A stretch of DNA of 5,115 bases from Gallionellaceae bacterium (GTDB lineage: Bacteria > Pseudomonadota > Gammaproteobacteria > Burkholderiales > Gallionellaceae), in NCBI GenBank assembly GCA_030646595.1, contig JAUSKS010000236.1, positions 1 through 5,115 on the forward strand, written 5' to 3'. The notes under the pieces were generated by a model. The model saw nothing but the letters and a program-made list of their open reading frames with translations, was not told where the DNA came from and did not search any database. The position numbers and the translations under genes are program-made. Below, in pieces: positions 1 through 4,542 of this stretch. Numbering within the stretch: the first letter of the stretch is position 1; each line of letters begins with the position of its first letter.

Positions 1-13
1 TGAAATCCAGAAA

Positions 14-28
14 GTGATAGAGAATCAC
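14..28. repeat. Small inverted repeat GTGAT-n5-ATCAC
   Basis: Perfect 5-bp arms GTGAT (14-18) and ATCAC (24-28) surround a 5-base spacer, just upstream of the candidate promoter at 49-76. It could be a regulator half-site pair, but arms of this length arise often by chance. No function is assigned. Confidence 0.25.
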
Positions 29-48
29 GCGAAAAAAAGCATCTGAGC

Positions 49-76
49 TTTACAAAACTTTTGTATTGTTAATAAT
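49..76 (+). promoter_or_regulatory. Candidate promoter reading right, overlapping a 15-bp palindrome
   Basis: TTTACA at 49-54 (5 of 6 matches to the sigma-70 -35 box) is followed after 16 bases by AATAAT at 71-76 (5 of 6 matches to the -10 box). The palindrome TACAAAA-C-TTTTGTA at 51-65 overlaps the -35 end and fills most of the spacer, which is where a repressor would block RNA polymerase. A start site near 83 would give a transcript carrying all the structured elements of this region before the first gene at 573. The surrounding 100 bases are AT-rich, so a chance match is possible. Confidence 0.35.
51..65. promoter_or_regulatory. Palindrome TACAAAA-C-TTTTGTA, operator candidate
   Basis: This is a perfect 7-bp dyad around a single central C. 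A one-base spacer cannot form a stable hairpin loop, so a DNA-binding dimer is a better explanation than RNA structure. Its placement within the candidate promoter supports an operator role. The binding protein is unknown; the DNA-binding proteins encoded downstream are the obvious candidates, by inference only. Confidence 0.4.
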
Positions 77-115
77 CAGATAGTTAGAAAAATTTGAAGG
101 TTTTAGAGCAGGGGA

Positions 116-144
116 GGGTGGATAGAAAGCCATTCTACCCATCT
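116..144 (+). repeat. Imperfect 12-bp hairpin with G.U pairs
   Basis: Arms at 116-127 and 133-144 close a 5-base loop (AGCCA). Nine positions are Watson-Crick pairs, two are G.T (G.U in RNA) and one is an A.C mismatch. The wobble pairs are G.U only in a transcript of the + strand; the opposite strand would have A.C mismatches there. This leans towards a rightward RNA structure. No U-tract follows, so it is not an intrinsic terminator. Confidence 0.4.
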
Positions 145-215
145 ACACCTAACCCAAACCCTTTCAGCCAGCAATTCACCCAGAACTAACCCCCTCCCAA
201 ACCGAAACCGTCACG
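138..215 (+). other. C-rich, G-poor, largely unstructured tract
   Basis: By hand count about 36 of 78 bases are C and only 6 are G. There is no convincing hairpin and no open reading frame. Strong C-over-G bias in an unstructured transcript is the known signature of Rho utilisation sites, so a Rho-dependent terminator for transcripts entering from the left is possible. A melted or single-stranded origin segment is another reading. Confidence 0.3.
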
Positions 216-242
216 CCCTTCGAGCCGCCTTTAGCGGTGACA

Positions 243-274
243 GTTTCCGTAGGAAAGTTATTTCCTACGGAAAC
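243..274. repeat. Perfect 14-bp inverted repeat with 4-base loop
   Basis: GTTTCCGTAGGAAA at 243-256 and its exact reverse complement at 261-274 are separated by GTTA. Each arm is itself a shorter dyad of the form TTTCC-n3-GGAAA, so the element holds four TTTCC/GGAAA half-sites. Neither strand has a U-tract after the stem, which argues against an intrinsic terminator. It could be a cruciform, a paired operator, or a hairpin recognised in single-stranded DNA, as in transfer or single-strand origins. A 14-bp perfect stem is far beyond chance in a window this size. Confidence 0.75.
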
Positions 275-322
275 AACAATAATATTTACTCTGTAAGCTT
301 TTCCTAGCTTTCATCCGGATTA

Positions 323-367
323 TATTTCCTCTATACTCATAGCTGGCCGATGTCCAGCGAGGAAATA
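323..367. repeat. Bulged hairpin (9-bp + 5-bp stems)
   Basis: The outer arms TATTTCCTC (323-331) and GAGGAAATA (359-367) pair perfectly. The inner arms GCTGG (342-346) and CCAGC (354-358) pair and close a 7-base loop. The 3' side is continuous, while the 5' side carries a 10-base bulge (332-341) containing TATACT, a 5 of 6 match to a -10 box, though with only a poor -35 upstream. The element could be a one-sided bulged RNA or ssDNA hairpin, or a dyad flanking a promoter core. Confidence 0.55.
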
Positions 368-381
368 AAACTAAGCTCTGT

Positions 382-504
382 TGCGGAACTCGGGCTAAAA
401 TAAGGTTGCTGCGCAACGTGCTACGCACCTTATTTTAGCGCCTCAATGCTAACGCTTACCTGATGAATCGTCGGTAAGCTAGGCATTGAGTCCCTCGTTC
501 CGCA
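382..504 (+). ncRNA. Nested multi-branched fold (structured RNA leader or ssDNA element)
   Basis: Closing stem P1 pairs 382-394 with 492-504 (11 of 13 paired). Inside it, P2 is a perfect stem pairing 394-404 with 429-439 (13 bp if 405-406 pair with 427-428 instead). Its top can form two abutting mini-hairpins, GTTGC-TGC-GCAAC (405-417) and GTGC-TAC-GCAC (418-428), with no unpaired linker. P3 pairs 442-449 with 483-490 and 454-460 with 473-479 around a small internal loop. Only about two bases separate P2 from P3 and P3 from P1. The first gene starts 68 bases downstream. I do not recognise the fold as a known riboswitch or integron attC site. It could act in RNA as a leader or small RNA, or as folded single-stranded DNA in replication or transfer. 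The pairing is directly visible; the RNA label is a working assumption. Confidence 0.5.
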
Positions 505-554
505 GTTCCAAGAGTGGCGCTTCGTAGAAAATTTTGTGGTATTCAGTAGGGTGT

Positions 555-561
555 AAAAGGG
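555..561 (+). promoter_or_regulatory. Ribosome binding site for the gene at 573
   Basis: AAAAGGG lies 11 bases before the ATG at 573. The spacing is somewhat long, but this is the only purine-rich site nearby and it favours the ATG over the upstream in-frame TTG at 534. Confidence 0.5.
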
Positions 562-572
562 CAAAACCAAAC

Positions 573-1214
573 ATGGCAGGCAACCCAAAAACCGCAAGAC
601 TCATCCGCCTTGTCGGCACGAATACCAACATCCGGCTATCCGCCGCCGACCGCTCTTTTCTAAAAGACCTGTCCCGGGTGCAACTCATTTCCTCCGACCT
701 GGCCGACAAAAATCACTATGCCCACCTCAAGGGTTTGTCCGGTCGTTCTCTCGACCGACTCGAAAAAGCCGGGTTGATAATCAGCAAGCAACTCTACCAA
801 CCCGGCGCTGCACTCGTCAAAAGCTACCAATTCGCAAACAAGTCCATCGCCGGGGCTTTCGGCGGGAAGCTGCCGGTCACCGGTGCCAAGAGAACGGATT
901 TGCACGAACTGATAACCTCTCGTGCCTATTTTGCGCTGGGCCGACCCGGCACGTTCAAGCTTGCGACTGAATTCAGCAAGGCCGAAATCGCCCTGTGTGG
1001 TTCGATGCGACCGGACGCCATTTACACTGATACTACGACTGGTGAAATGGTCGCAGTCGAGGCCGACAGCGGCCATTACAGTCAATCACAGATTAAAGCC
1101 AAGGTTGCCAAGTGGCGGGCGGCTGGCCTGAACCGGCAAGTATGGGCACAGCCGATGCACTCGCGCAGCGCCCAGGTGCCGCCCTTACCCGGCATTAGCG
1201 TAATGAGGTTATAG
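573..1214 (+). CDS. Winged-helix protein with PD-(D/E)xK-like C-terminal half, replication-relaxation-like
   Basis: This 213-residue protein begins with a probable winged helix-turn-helix (residues about 24-90; the LSGRSLDRLEKAGLI stretch at 55-69 looks like the recognition part). The C-terminal half has the order seen in plasmid replication-relaxation proteins (Pfam Replic_Relax): H111 in a helix, R146-P-D148, then E163-A-D165 on a predicted strand, then a lysine-rich helix with K177. PD...ExD resembles a PD-(D/E)xK nuclease core with the final lysine changed to aspartate, so catalysis is uncertain. The ATG at 573 is preferred because AAAAGGG precedes it; an in-frame TTG at 534 would add 13 poorly conserved-looking residues. 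It leads a tight gene run ending in a coupling ATPase, with the next gene 2 bases downstream. A role in plasmid replication, DNA processing or regulation is inferred from family and context. Confidence 0.7.
   Translation: MAGNPKTARLIRLVGTNTNIRLSAADRSFLKDLSRVQLISSDLADKNHYAHLKGLSGRSLDRLEKAGLIISKQLYQPGAALVKSYQFANKSIAGAFGGKLPVTGAKRTDLHELITSRAYFALGRPGTFKLATEFSKAEIALCGSMRPDAIYTDTTTGEMVAVEADSGHYSQSQIKAKVAKWRAAGLNRQVWAQPMHSRSAQVPPLPGISVMRL
1205..1208 (+). promoter_or_regulatory. Ribosome binding site for the KorB-like gene
   Basis: GAGG lies 8 bases before the ATG at 1217 and within the last codons of the preceding gene, as expected for translational coupling across the 2-base gap. Confidence 0.6.
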
Positions 1215-1216
1215 GT

Positions 1217-1831
1217 ATGACAGCAGAGACCAAAGACAAACTGGCCGAACGGATTGCAAAAAGACGGGCGGCAATAGAAGGGCAGGGGGGTGATGCCGCC
1301 CCTGCTGTTCCGGGCGCACCAGAAATATCCGCCGAAACTGAACTCCAACCGCCAAACCAAGACGTTGAGCTAGCTATTACGCGGGCGCGGGAGGCGATGG
1401 AAGCAGGGCAGAACCCAATGGCCGTTGCCAGGCTGCTAGGAGAAGTGGTCGGGCGTGGTGTTAAAAACAAAGGCTTGGCGGCTGCGCTGGGCAAAAGCGA
1501 GCCGTGGCTATCCAAACGCCTGGGCTTGCTGAGCGCAACGGTTGCCGTGCAACGGCTCATCGAGTCGGGTGAGCTGGCCGAGTCCGAATACCACAACAAC
1601 CGAAAAAACATCAAATCCGGGATGAAGGTCAGCGCCGGTGCGCTGAAGTATCAGCGCATGCCGACCATTACCATCAATATCGAGGCGGCGCGGTCGTTGG
1701 CCGCGATCCTGCAGGAGCTTGCCGAAGAGCATGGGGTCGCGCCGGTCAAGTTTGAGCCAGGCTCAAACAAAAAGGAGCTGACCAGCATCCTGAACTATCG
1801 GGCGGGCGAAATACTGAGCTTGCTCAAATAA
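1217..1831 (+). CDS. KorB/ParB-like helix-turn-helix protein
   Basis: This 204-residue protein has a charged N-terminus (1-20), a low-complexity Ala/Pro/Glu linker (about 22-50) and a central helical domain. Residues 83-107 read as a helix-turn-helix of the KorB/ParB central-domain type (KGLAAALGKSEPWLSKRLGLL), followed by helices to about 135. A separate C-terminal domain (about 150-204) may dimerise. The N-terminal ParB CTPase/nuclease-like domain with its GERR-type motif is absent, so it is shorter than true ParB or RK2 KorB and is probably a DNA-binding repressor rather than a complete partition protein. In RK2, KorB both represses backbone operons and binds operators for partition; that is family knowledge, not shown here. 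A 19-bp palindrome lies within its own 3' end. Its stop overlaps the next start by one base (TAATG). Confidence 0.75.
   Translation: MTAETKDKLAERIAKRRAAIEGQGGDAAPAVPGAPEISAETELQPPNQDVELAITRAREAMEAGQNPMAVARLLGEVVGRGVKNKGLAAALGKSEPWLSKRLGLLSATVAVQRLIESGELAESEYHNNRKNIKSGMKVSAGALKYQRMPTITINIEAARSLAAILQELAEEHGVAPVKFEPGSNKKELTSILNYRAGEILSLLK
1750..1768. promoter_or_regulatory. 19-bp perfect palindrome, operator candidate
   Basis: GTTTGAGCC and GGCTCAAAC flank a single central A. A one-base spacer rules out a stable hairpin loop, so a bound protein dimer is the natural reading. It lies inside the 3' end of the KorB-like gene, 62 bases before the next start codon. The layout recalls RK2 KorB operators (short palindromes ending in TTTAGC/GCTAAA), but the sequence differs. 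Confidence 0.5.
1815..1826. promoter_or_regulatory. Second, related palindrome TGAGC-TT-GCTCA
   Basis: It shares the TGAGC...GCTCAAA core with the 19-bp palindrome centred about 62 bases upstream, and it ends just before the start codon at 1831. Binding here could affect expression of the third gene and the coupling ATPase. With only 5-bp arms, chance is not excluded. Confidence 0.3.
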
Positions 1832-2493
1832 TGCGCCGCGCCCCGACCATGCCGAAGCTACACCAACGCATCCTTGCACGGTTGGCCGACGTGCAATACT
1901 CGACCAACGCGCAGCTTGCGCGTTGGTGCGAGGTAGATTTAAGGCGTATTTCAGAGGCGATCCAAAAACTGTTGGCGGCCAATCTGGTTGACGGCAGCTT
2001 GTTGACCCGTCCCATGATCCTGCACCTCACCCCTGCAGGCGGGCGGTTGCTGGGCGTGTCATTGCCGGCCGGTCGGCGGCATGCATCATGGTCGGTAATG
2101 ACGCATGCTTGCCACCTGAATGTGGTACAGGAATTGATGCTAAAGAGACATGTCGGCTTTCGTTTCTTGTCGCGTGTGGAGCTGTTGAAGCAGGGTTTGA
2201 ACCCGGCGTTTGGAGAACATGGCGGCATAGACGAAGCGGGTACGTCTTGGTTCGTTCTGCTCGATGATTACATGATGACTTCTGATGTCCGCATACCGCG
2301 CTCCTGGACGAGGCGGCACACACCCAATAAAAAATACTGGCTCGACCCTACGGGGCGGGCATGGCACGACGTGGCACAGCGTTTTATGGTTATCTGTACG
2401 GACGAACGACATGTAATGCGCCACCGAGAGTGGATTTTAAAAAATAAGCTGCCCGCCGAGGTAGTGCAGATAAAGCCGCTTTGGAAATCATGA
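1831..2493 (+). CDS. Second winged-helix protein, possibly a diverged replication-relaxation relative
   Basis: This 220-residue protein opens with a probable winged helix-turn-helix (residues about 10-76; helix STNAQLARWCEVDLRRISEAIQKLLAANLV, then wing LHLTPAGGRLLG). H95 in the ACHLNVVQELML helix falls where replication-relaxation proteins carry a conserved histidine. The C-terminal half has acidic positions (D145, D146, D152) in a strand-like context, but no clear PD...ExK core, so a nuclease-fold domain would be degenerate. It begins with a one-base TAATG overlap and ends with an ATGA overlap into the coupling ATPase, which implies coupled translation of all three. An in-frame ATG at 1849 is an alternative start. 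Probably a DNA-binding partner or regulator for the transfer module; the exact function is unknown. A strong 11-bp hairpin lies within codons 25-33. Confidence 0.65.
   Translation: MRRAPTMPKLHQRILARLADVQYSTNAQLARWCEVDLRRISEAIQKLLAANLVDGSLLTRPMILHLTPAGGRLLGVSLPAGRRHASWSVMTHACHLNVVQELMLKRHVGFRFLSRVELLKQGLNPAFGEHGGIDEAGTSWFVLLDDYMMTSDVRIPRSWTRRHTPNKKYWLDPTGRAWHDVAQRFMVICTDERHVMRHREWILKNKLPAEVVQIKPLWKS
1903..1927 (+). repeat. Intragenic 11-bp perfect hairpin with 3-base loop
   Basis: ACCAACGCGCA (1903-1913) and TGCGCGTTGGT (1917-1927) pair perfectly around GCT. It lies about 75 bases into the gene starting at 1831. In mRNA it would be very stable and could slow ribosomes or expose the message to processing, giving different levels of the upstream and downstream genes. 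By rough count (equal base use, loops of 3-20 bases) about 0.02 such stems are expected by chance in this window. Confidence 0.6.
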
Positions 2494-4139
2494 AAATAAT
2501 CGCCCTGATAATGCTGGCGGTATTTGCTCTTGATATGGTTGCGGCATTGTATTTCCTGCACTCTTGGTTTGCAGGTGTGCTGTTGTTACTTTTGATGTTG
2601 GCGGTGTTTCTGCTGCTGTACAAAAAACAAACCAAAACCAAAAGGGTAGGGTGGTGCTTGGGACCCGCCTTGGAGCTGAGCAATCCAGACCGACCGACAT
2701 CGGTAGATAATGCCGTTATCGCGCCGAACATTCTCAACCTGGGCATGCTGTTCATTGGCGGCCCTGGAGCGGGTAAAACCGAATCGGCCACCCTGGGTTT
2801 TATCAAGTCCATGCCAGATCACTCGCCGGGTTGCGGCTGGGTGTACTTCGAAGGCAAGGGCGACATTGATATTTACAAAAAATGCGTGGCAATGGGCTGT
2901 GCGCCACAGCATTTTTTCTCATCCGAGTTGCCCGGATCGGACACGATCAATCTGTTTGCCGGTGAAGCGCACGACGTAGTTGATCGGCTGTGCAAGGTGC
3001 TGATCGGGGAAACTGCCTCGACCAGCTTTTACAGCGACGAACAAAGAGCCGTGCTGGCGCGCGTTGTGCCGCTGCTGTGTTGTTTACCGCAAGCCACCAA
3101 CCTGCGCGACCTGTACGTCACCCTGAGCGTTGATGGTGCGGGCAATGAGCTATTGCGGCGAGCAAGAGAGGCGGGCGCGAATGTCGTTGATATCGAGCTG
3201 GCCAAGGCTTGGTTTGCCCAGCCGATTGCAAACCGGCTAAAGAACGTATCCGGTTTGCTTAATCGTCTGTTCATTTTTGTAAACGGGCCATACGCTGACC
3301 GGCTTAATGCTTACCAGCCAGACATTGAAATCAGTAGGGCGGTCGCGTCGAATGAATCAATCTATCTGCACCTGCCGCTTACCTCTTTTGCTAAAGACGT
3401 GGCCATTGCGATCATTGAAACCTTTGGTGTCGAGGCCAGAAAAAGACAGCTTGCGGGCACTGAGAACCTAAAGATGTACCCGCAGCTTTTTGATGATTGG
3501 GGTGCATTTTTCCACATCGGGTTTGGCCCGTATTCTGCGCGCTGCCGCTCCGCTGGCATGCCACTCAGTTTCGGTTTTCAATCGCGCGCCCAACTCGATG
3601 CCGTTGGATCCTCCTTTGCGGATGAGCTGGACGACACCATCGCAACAAAGATTATTTTGCGCGTCCAGGGCGATGCGACGAGTCAATACGCCGTCAGGCT
3701 TCTTGGGCAATACGAGACGCACGACGTTGGGACTTCTGAATCCAGCATCAATGATGGATCAAGTGGCACGAGCTTGCGCTACATGCAGCGTGCGCGTATT
3801 GAGCCGCGCCAGCTGCGCGAGTTGCAAGCAGGGGAGGCGTATATCTCAACGCTGGCGATCCACGACGACAAGATGTCGAACCCGCTCTGGAAACTGCGCT
3901 TGCCGCTGCCAGCGTTTCCCGGCTGGCAAAATATTTCCATGCCGTCAGCGCGTGAACATAAAGAAGGGGAGGGCTTATCTTTGTGGACTCGATACATGAA
4001 TCCGGCCAAGCTTGCCGAGATACATGCGACCGTGCAGATGGAGGCGGGAGCAGTTGAAGCGAGGGTTATGGAACAAGCAGCAGAAGGCCGCAAAGAGGCT
4101 ACATTCAAAATGAAACAAAATCCCGGCTTCAAACTTTAA
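2490..4139 (+). CDS. VirD4/TraD-like type IV coupling ATPase
   Basis: This 549-residue protein is a membrane-anchored DNA motor of the type IV coupling family, which links relaxase-bound DNA to the secretion channel. Two hydrophobic segments (residues about 3-23 and 27-44) form an N-terminal hairpin anchor. Walker A is GGPGAGKTES at 90-99 (K96, T97). The FEGKGD segment near 120 matches the D-x-KGE motif of the family. A Walker B-like LFDDWG lies at 333-338, and a FQSRAQLD motif at 363-370 fits the TraD/TraG C-terminal domain. The all-alpha domain would lie between the Walker motifs. The second Walker B acid is D rather than the usual E. The ATG at 2490 overlaps the previous stop as ATGA and is preferred to the in-frame TTG at 2481. 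The C-terminal 60 residues are charged and could bind partners. Relaxase and channel genes are not in view. Confidence 0.88.
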   Translation: MKIIALIMLAVFALDMVAALYFLHSWFAGVLLLLLMLAVFLLLYKKQTKTKRVGWCLGPALELSNPDRPTSVDNAVIAPNILNLGMLFIGGPGAGKTESATLGFIKSMPDHSPGCGWVYFEGKGDIDIYKKCVAMGCAPQHFFSSELPGSDTINLFAGEAHDVVDRLCKVLIGETASTSFYSDEQRAVLARVVPLLCCLPQATNLRDLYVTLSVDGAGNELLRRAREAGANVVDIELAKAWFAQPIANRLKNVSGLLNRLFIFVNGPYADRLNAYQPDIEISRAVASNESIYLHLPLTSFAKDVAIAIIETFGVEARKRQLAGTENLKMYPQLFDDWGAFFHIGFGPYSARCRSAGMPLSFGFQSRAQLDAVGSSFADELDDTIATKIILRVQGDATSQYAVRLLGQYETHDVGTSESSINDGSSGTSLRYMQRARIEPRQLRELQAGEAYISTLAIHDDKMSNPLWKLRLPLPAFPGWQNISMPSAREHKEGEGLSLWTRYMNPAKLAEIHATVQMEAGAVEARVMEQAAEGRKEATFKMKQNPGFKL

Positions 4140-4140
4140 A

Positions 4141-4147
4141 AGAAGGG
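4141..4147 (+). promoter_or_regulatory. Ribosome binding site for the small membrane protein
   Basis: AGAAGGG lies 6 bases before the ATG at 4154. It directly abuts the in-frame TTG at 4148, so it decides for the ATG. Confidence 0.7.
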
Positions 4148-4153
4148 TTGCCA

Positions 4154-4510
4154 ATGGTAACTTGGATACAGCTTTGGCCATTGATGTTGATGCCGACAAT
4201 TATATTGTCGGCTCTCGCCGCGATTCCCACACATATCTTTAATGGCCGGTTGCTGGGAGGCGGGCCAGTGCGCGAGTATTACCTGAACCATTTTATTTTG
4301 CCGGTGCTGCCTGCGGACGCTTCGGCTTCGTTGGTGCAGTGGTTTTCGACTGCAAGCGCTATACAGGAATGGTGTGTAGCTTTTGCCGTGTCCGTCAATA
4401 TCAACGCACTCATGCTGCCGTTGCTGTATGTATTCGGCATCTTCGTGATTCAGGTTTCTTCGTGGGTAGCCAAGAAGAATATACAGCTCAAGCGCGATTC
4501 GATGCGCTGA
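4154..4510 (+). CDS. Small membrane protein downstream of the coupling ATPase
   Basis: I do not recognise the family of this 118-residue protein. It has a hydrophobic segment at residues about 5-23 (LWPLMLMPTIILSALAAIP) and a second at about 80-100 (LMLPLLYVFGIFVIQVSSWV), with a roughly 55-residue loop between them containing aromatic and proline residues, and a basic tail (KKNIQLKRDSMR) probably in the cytoplasm. With both ends on the same side, the loop would face the periplasm. It begins 14 bases after the coupling ATPase with its own good ribosome binding site, so the two are very likely co-transcribed. Small membrane proteins encoded next to TraD-like ATPases in other transfer systems (for example TraJ beside TraD in IncA/C and SXT/R391 elements) are a possible parallel from context only; no sequence similarity is claimed. 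Confidence 0.7.
   Translation: MVTWIQLWPLMLMPTIILSALAAIPTHIFNGRLLGGGPVREYYLNHFILPVLPADASASLVQWFSTASAIQEWCVAFAVSVNINALMLPLLYVFGIFVIQVSSWVAKKNIQLKRDSMR
4192..4212 (+). repeat. Intragenic 9-bp perfect inverted repeat with 3-base loop
   Basis: GCCGACAAT (4192-4200) and ATTGTCGGC (4204-4212) pair exactly around TAT, within codons 13-20 of the small membrane protein. In mRNA it could modulate early elongation; in DNA it could be an operator. A rough estimate gives about 0.3 stems of this length by chance in the window, so it may be incidental. Confidence 0.4.
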
Positions 4511-4542
4511 TGATAGGCCTGTTGCGTGACACCGGAAAACAC

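Noticed and set aside
230..241. RK2-type KorB operator
   Set aside because: TTTAGCGG matches one half of the RK2 operator but the other half is not kept, so the palindrome is lost.
243..274. Intrinsic terminator
   Set aside because: The stem is strong, but neither strand has a U-tract after it.
394..439. Simple bidirectional intrinsic terminator
   Set aside because: TTATTTT follows the GC part of the stem, but it is paired within the perfect P2 arm, and the stem sits in a larger fold. It could still terminate weakly, so this is not fully excluded.
460..466. Hammerhead ribozyme core CTGATGA
   Set aside because: No GAAA box follows a stem II at the right place and the surrounding stems do not fit the three-stem arrangement.
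382..504. Integron attC site or retron msr-msd
   Set aside because: Paired RYYYAAC/GTTRRRY core sites are not present, and no reverse transcriptase or integrase gene is in the window.
534..572. In-frame TTG start adding 13 residues to the first gene
   Set aside because: No ribosome binding site precedes it, and AAAAGGG sits before the ATG at 573.
479..709. Minus-strand 76-residue open frame across the start of the first gene
   Set aside because: It lies largely over the structured region and the first gene, has no recognisable domain, and its neighbours all read the other way.
1195..1614. Minus-strand 139-residue open frame over the KorB-like gene
   Set aside because: It is Ser/Ala/Arg-rich and low in complexity, typical of an antisense shadow of a real gene.
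2481..2489. In-frame TTG start for the coupling ATPase
   Set aside because: The ATG at 2490 gives a classic ATGA overlap with the upstream stop and a normal membrane-segment N-terminus.
3490..3999. Plus-strand 169-residue open frame inside the coupling ATPase
   Set aside because: It is Cys/Arg/Ser-rich with no family resemblance and overlaps the conserved Walker B and FQS region in another frame.
4148..4153. In-frame TTG start for the small membrane protein
   Set aside because: The Shine-Dalgarno AGAAGGG abuts it with no spacing, whereas the ATG at 4154 is spaced by 6 bases.
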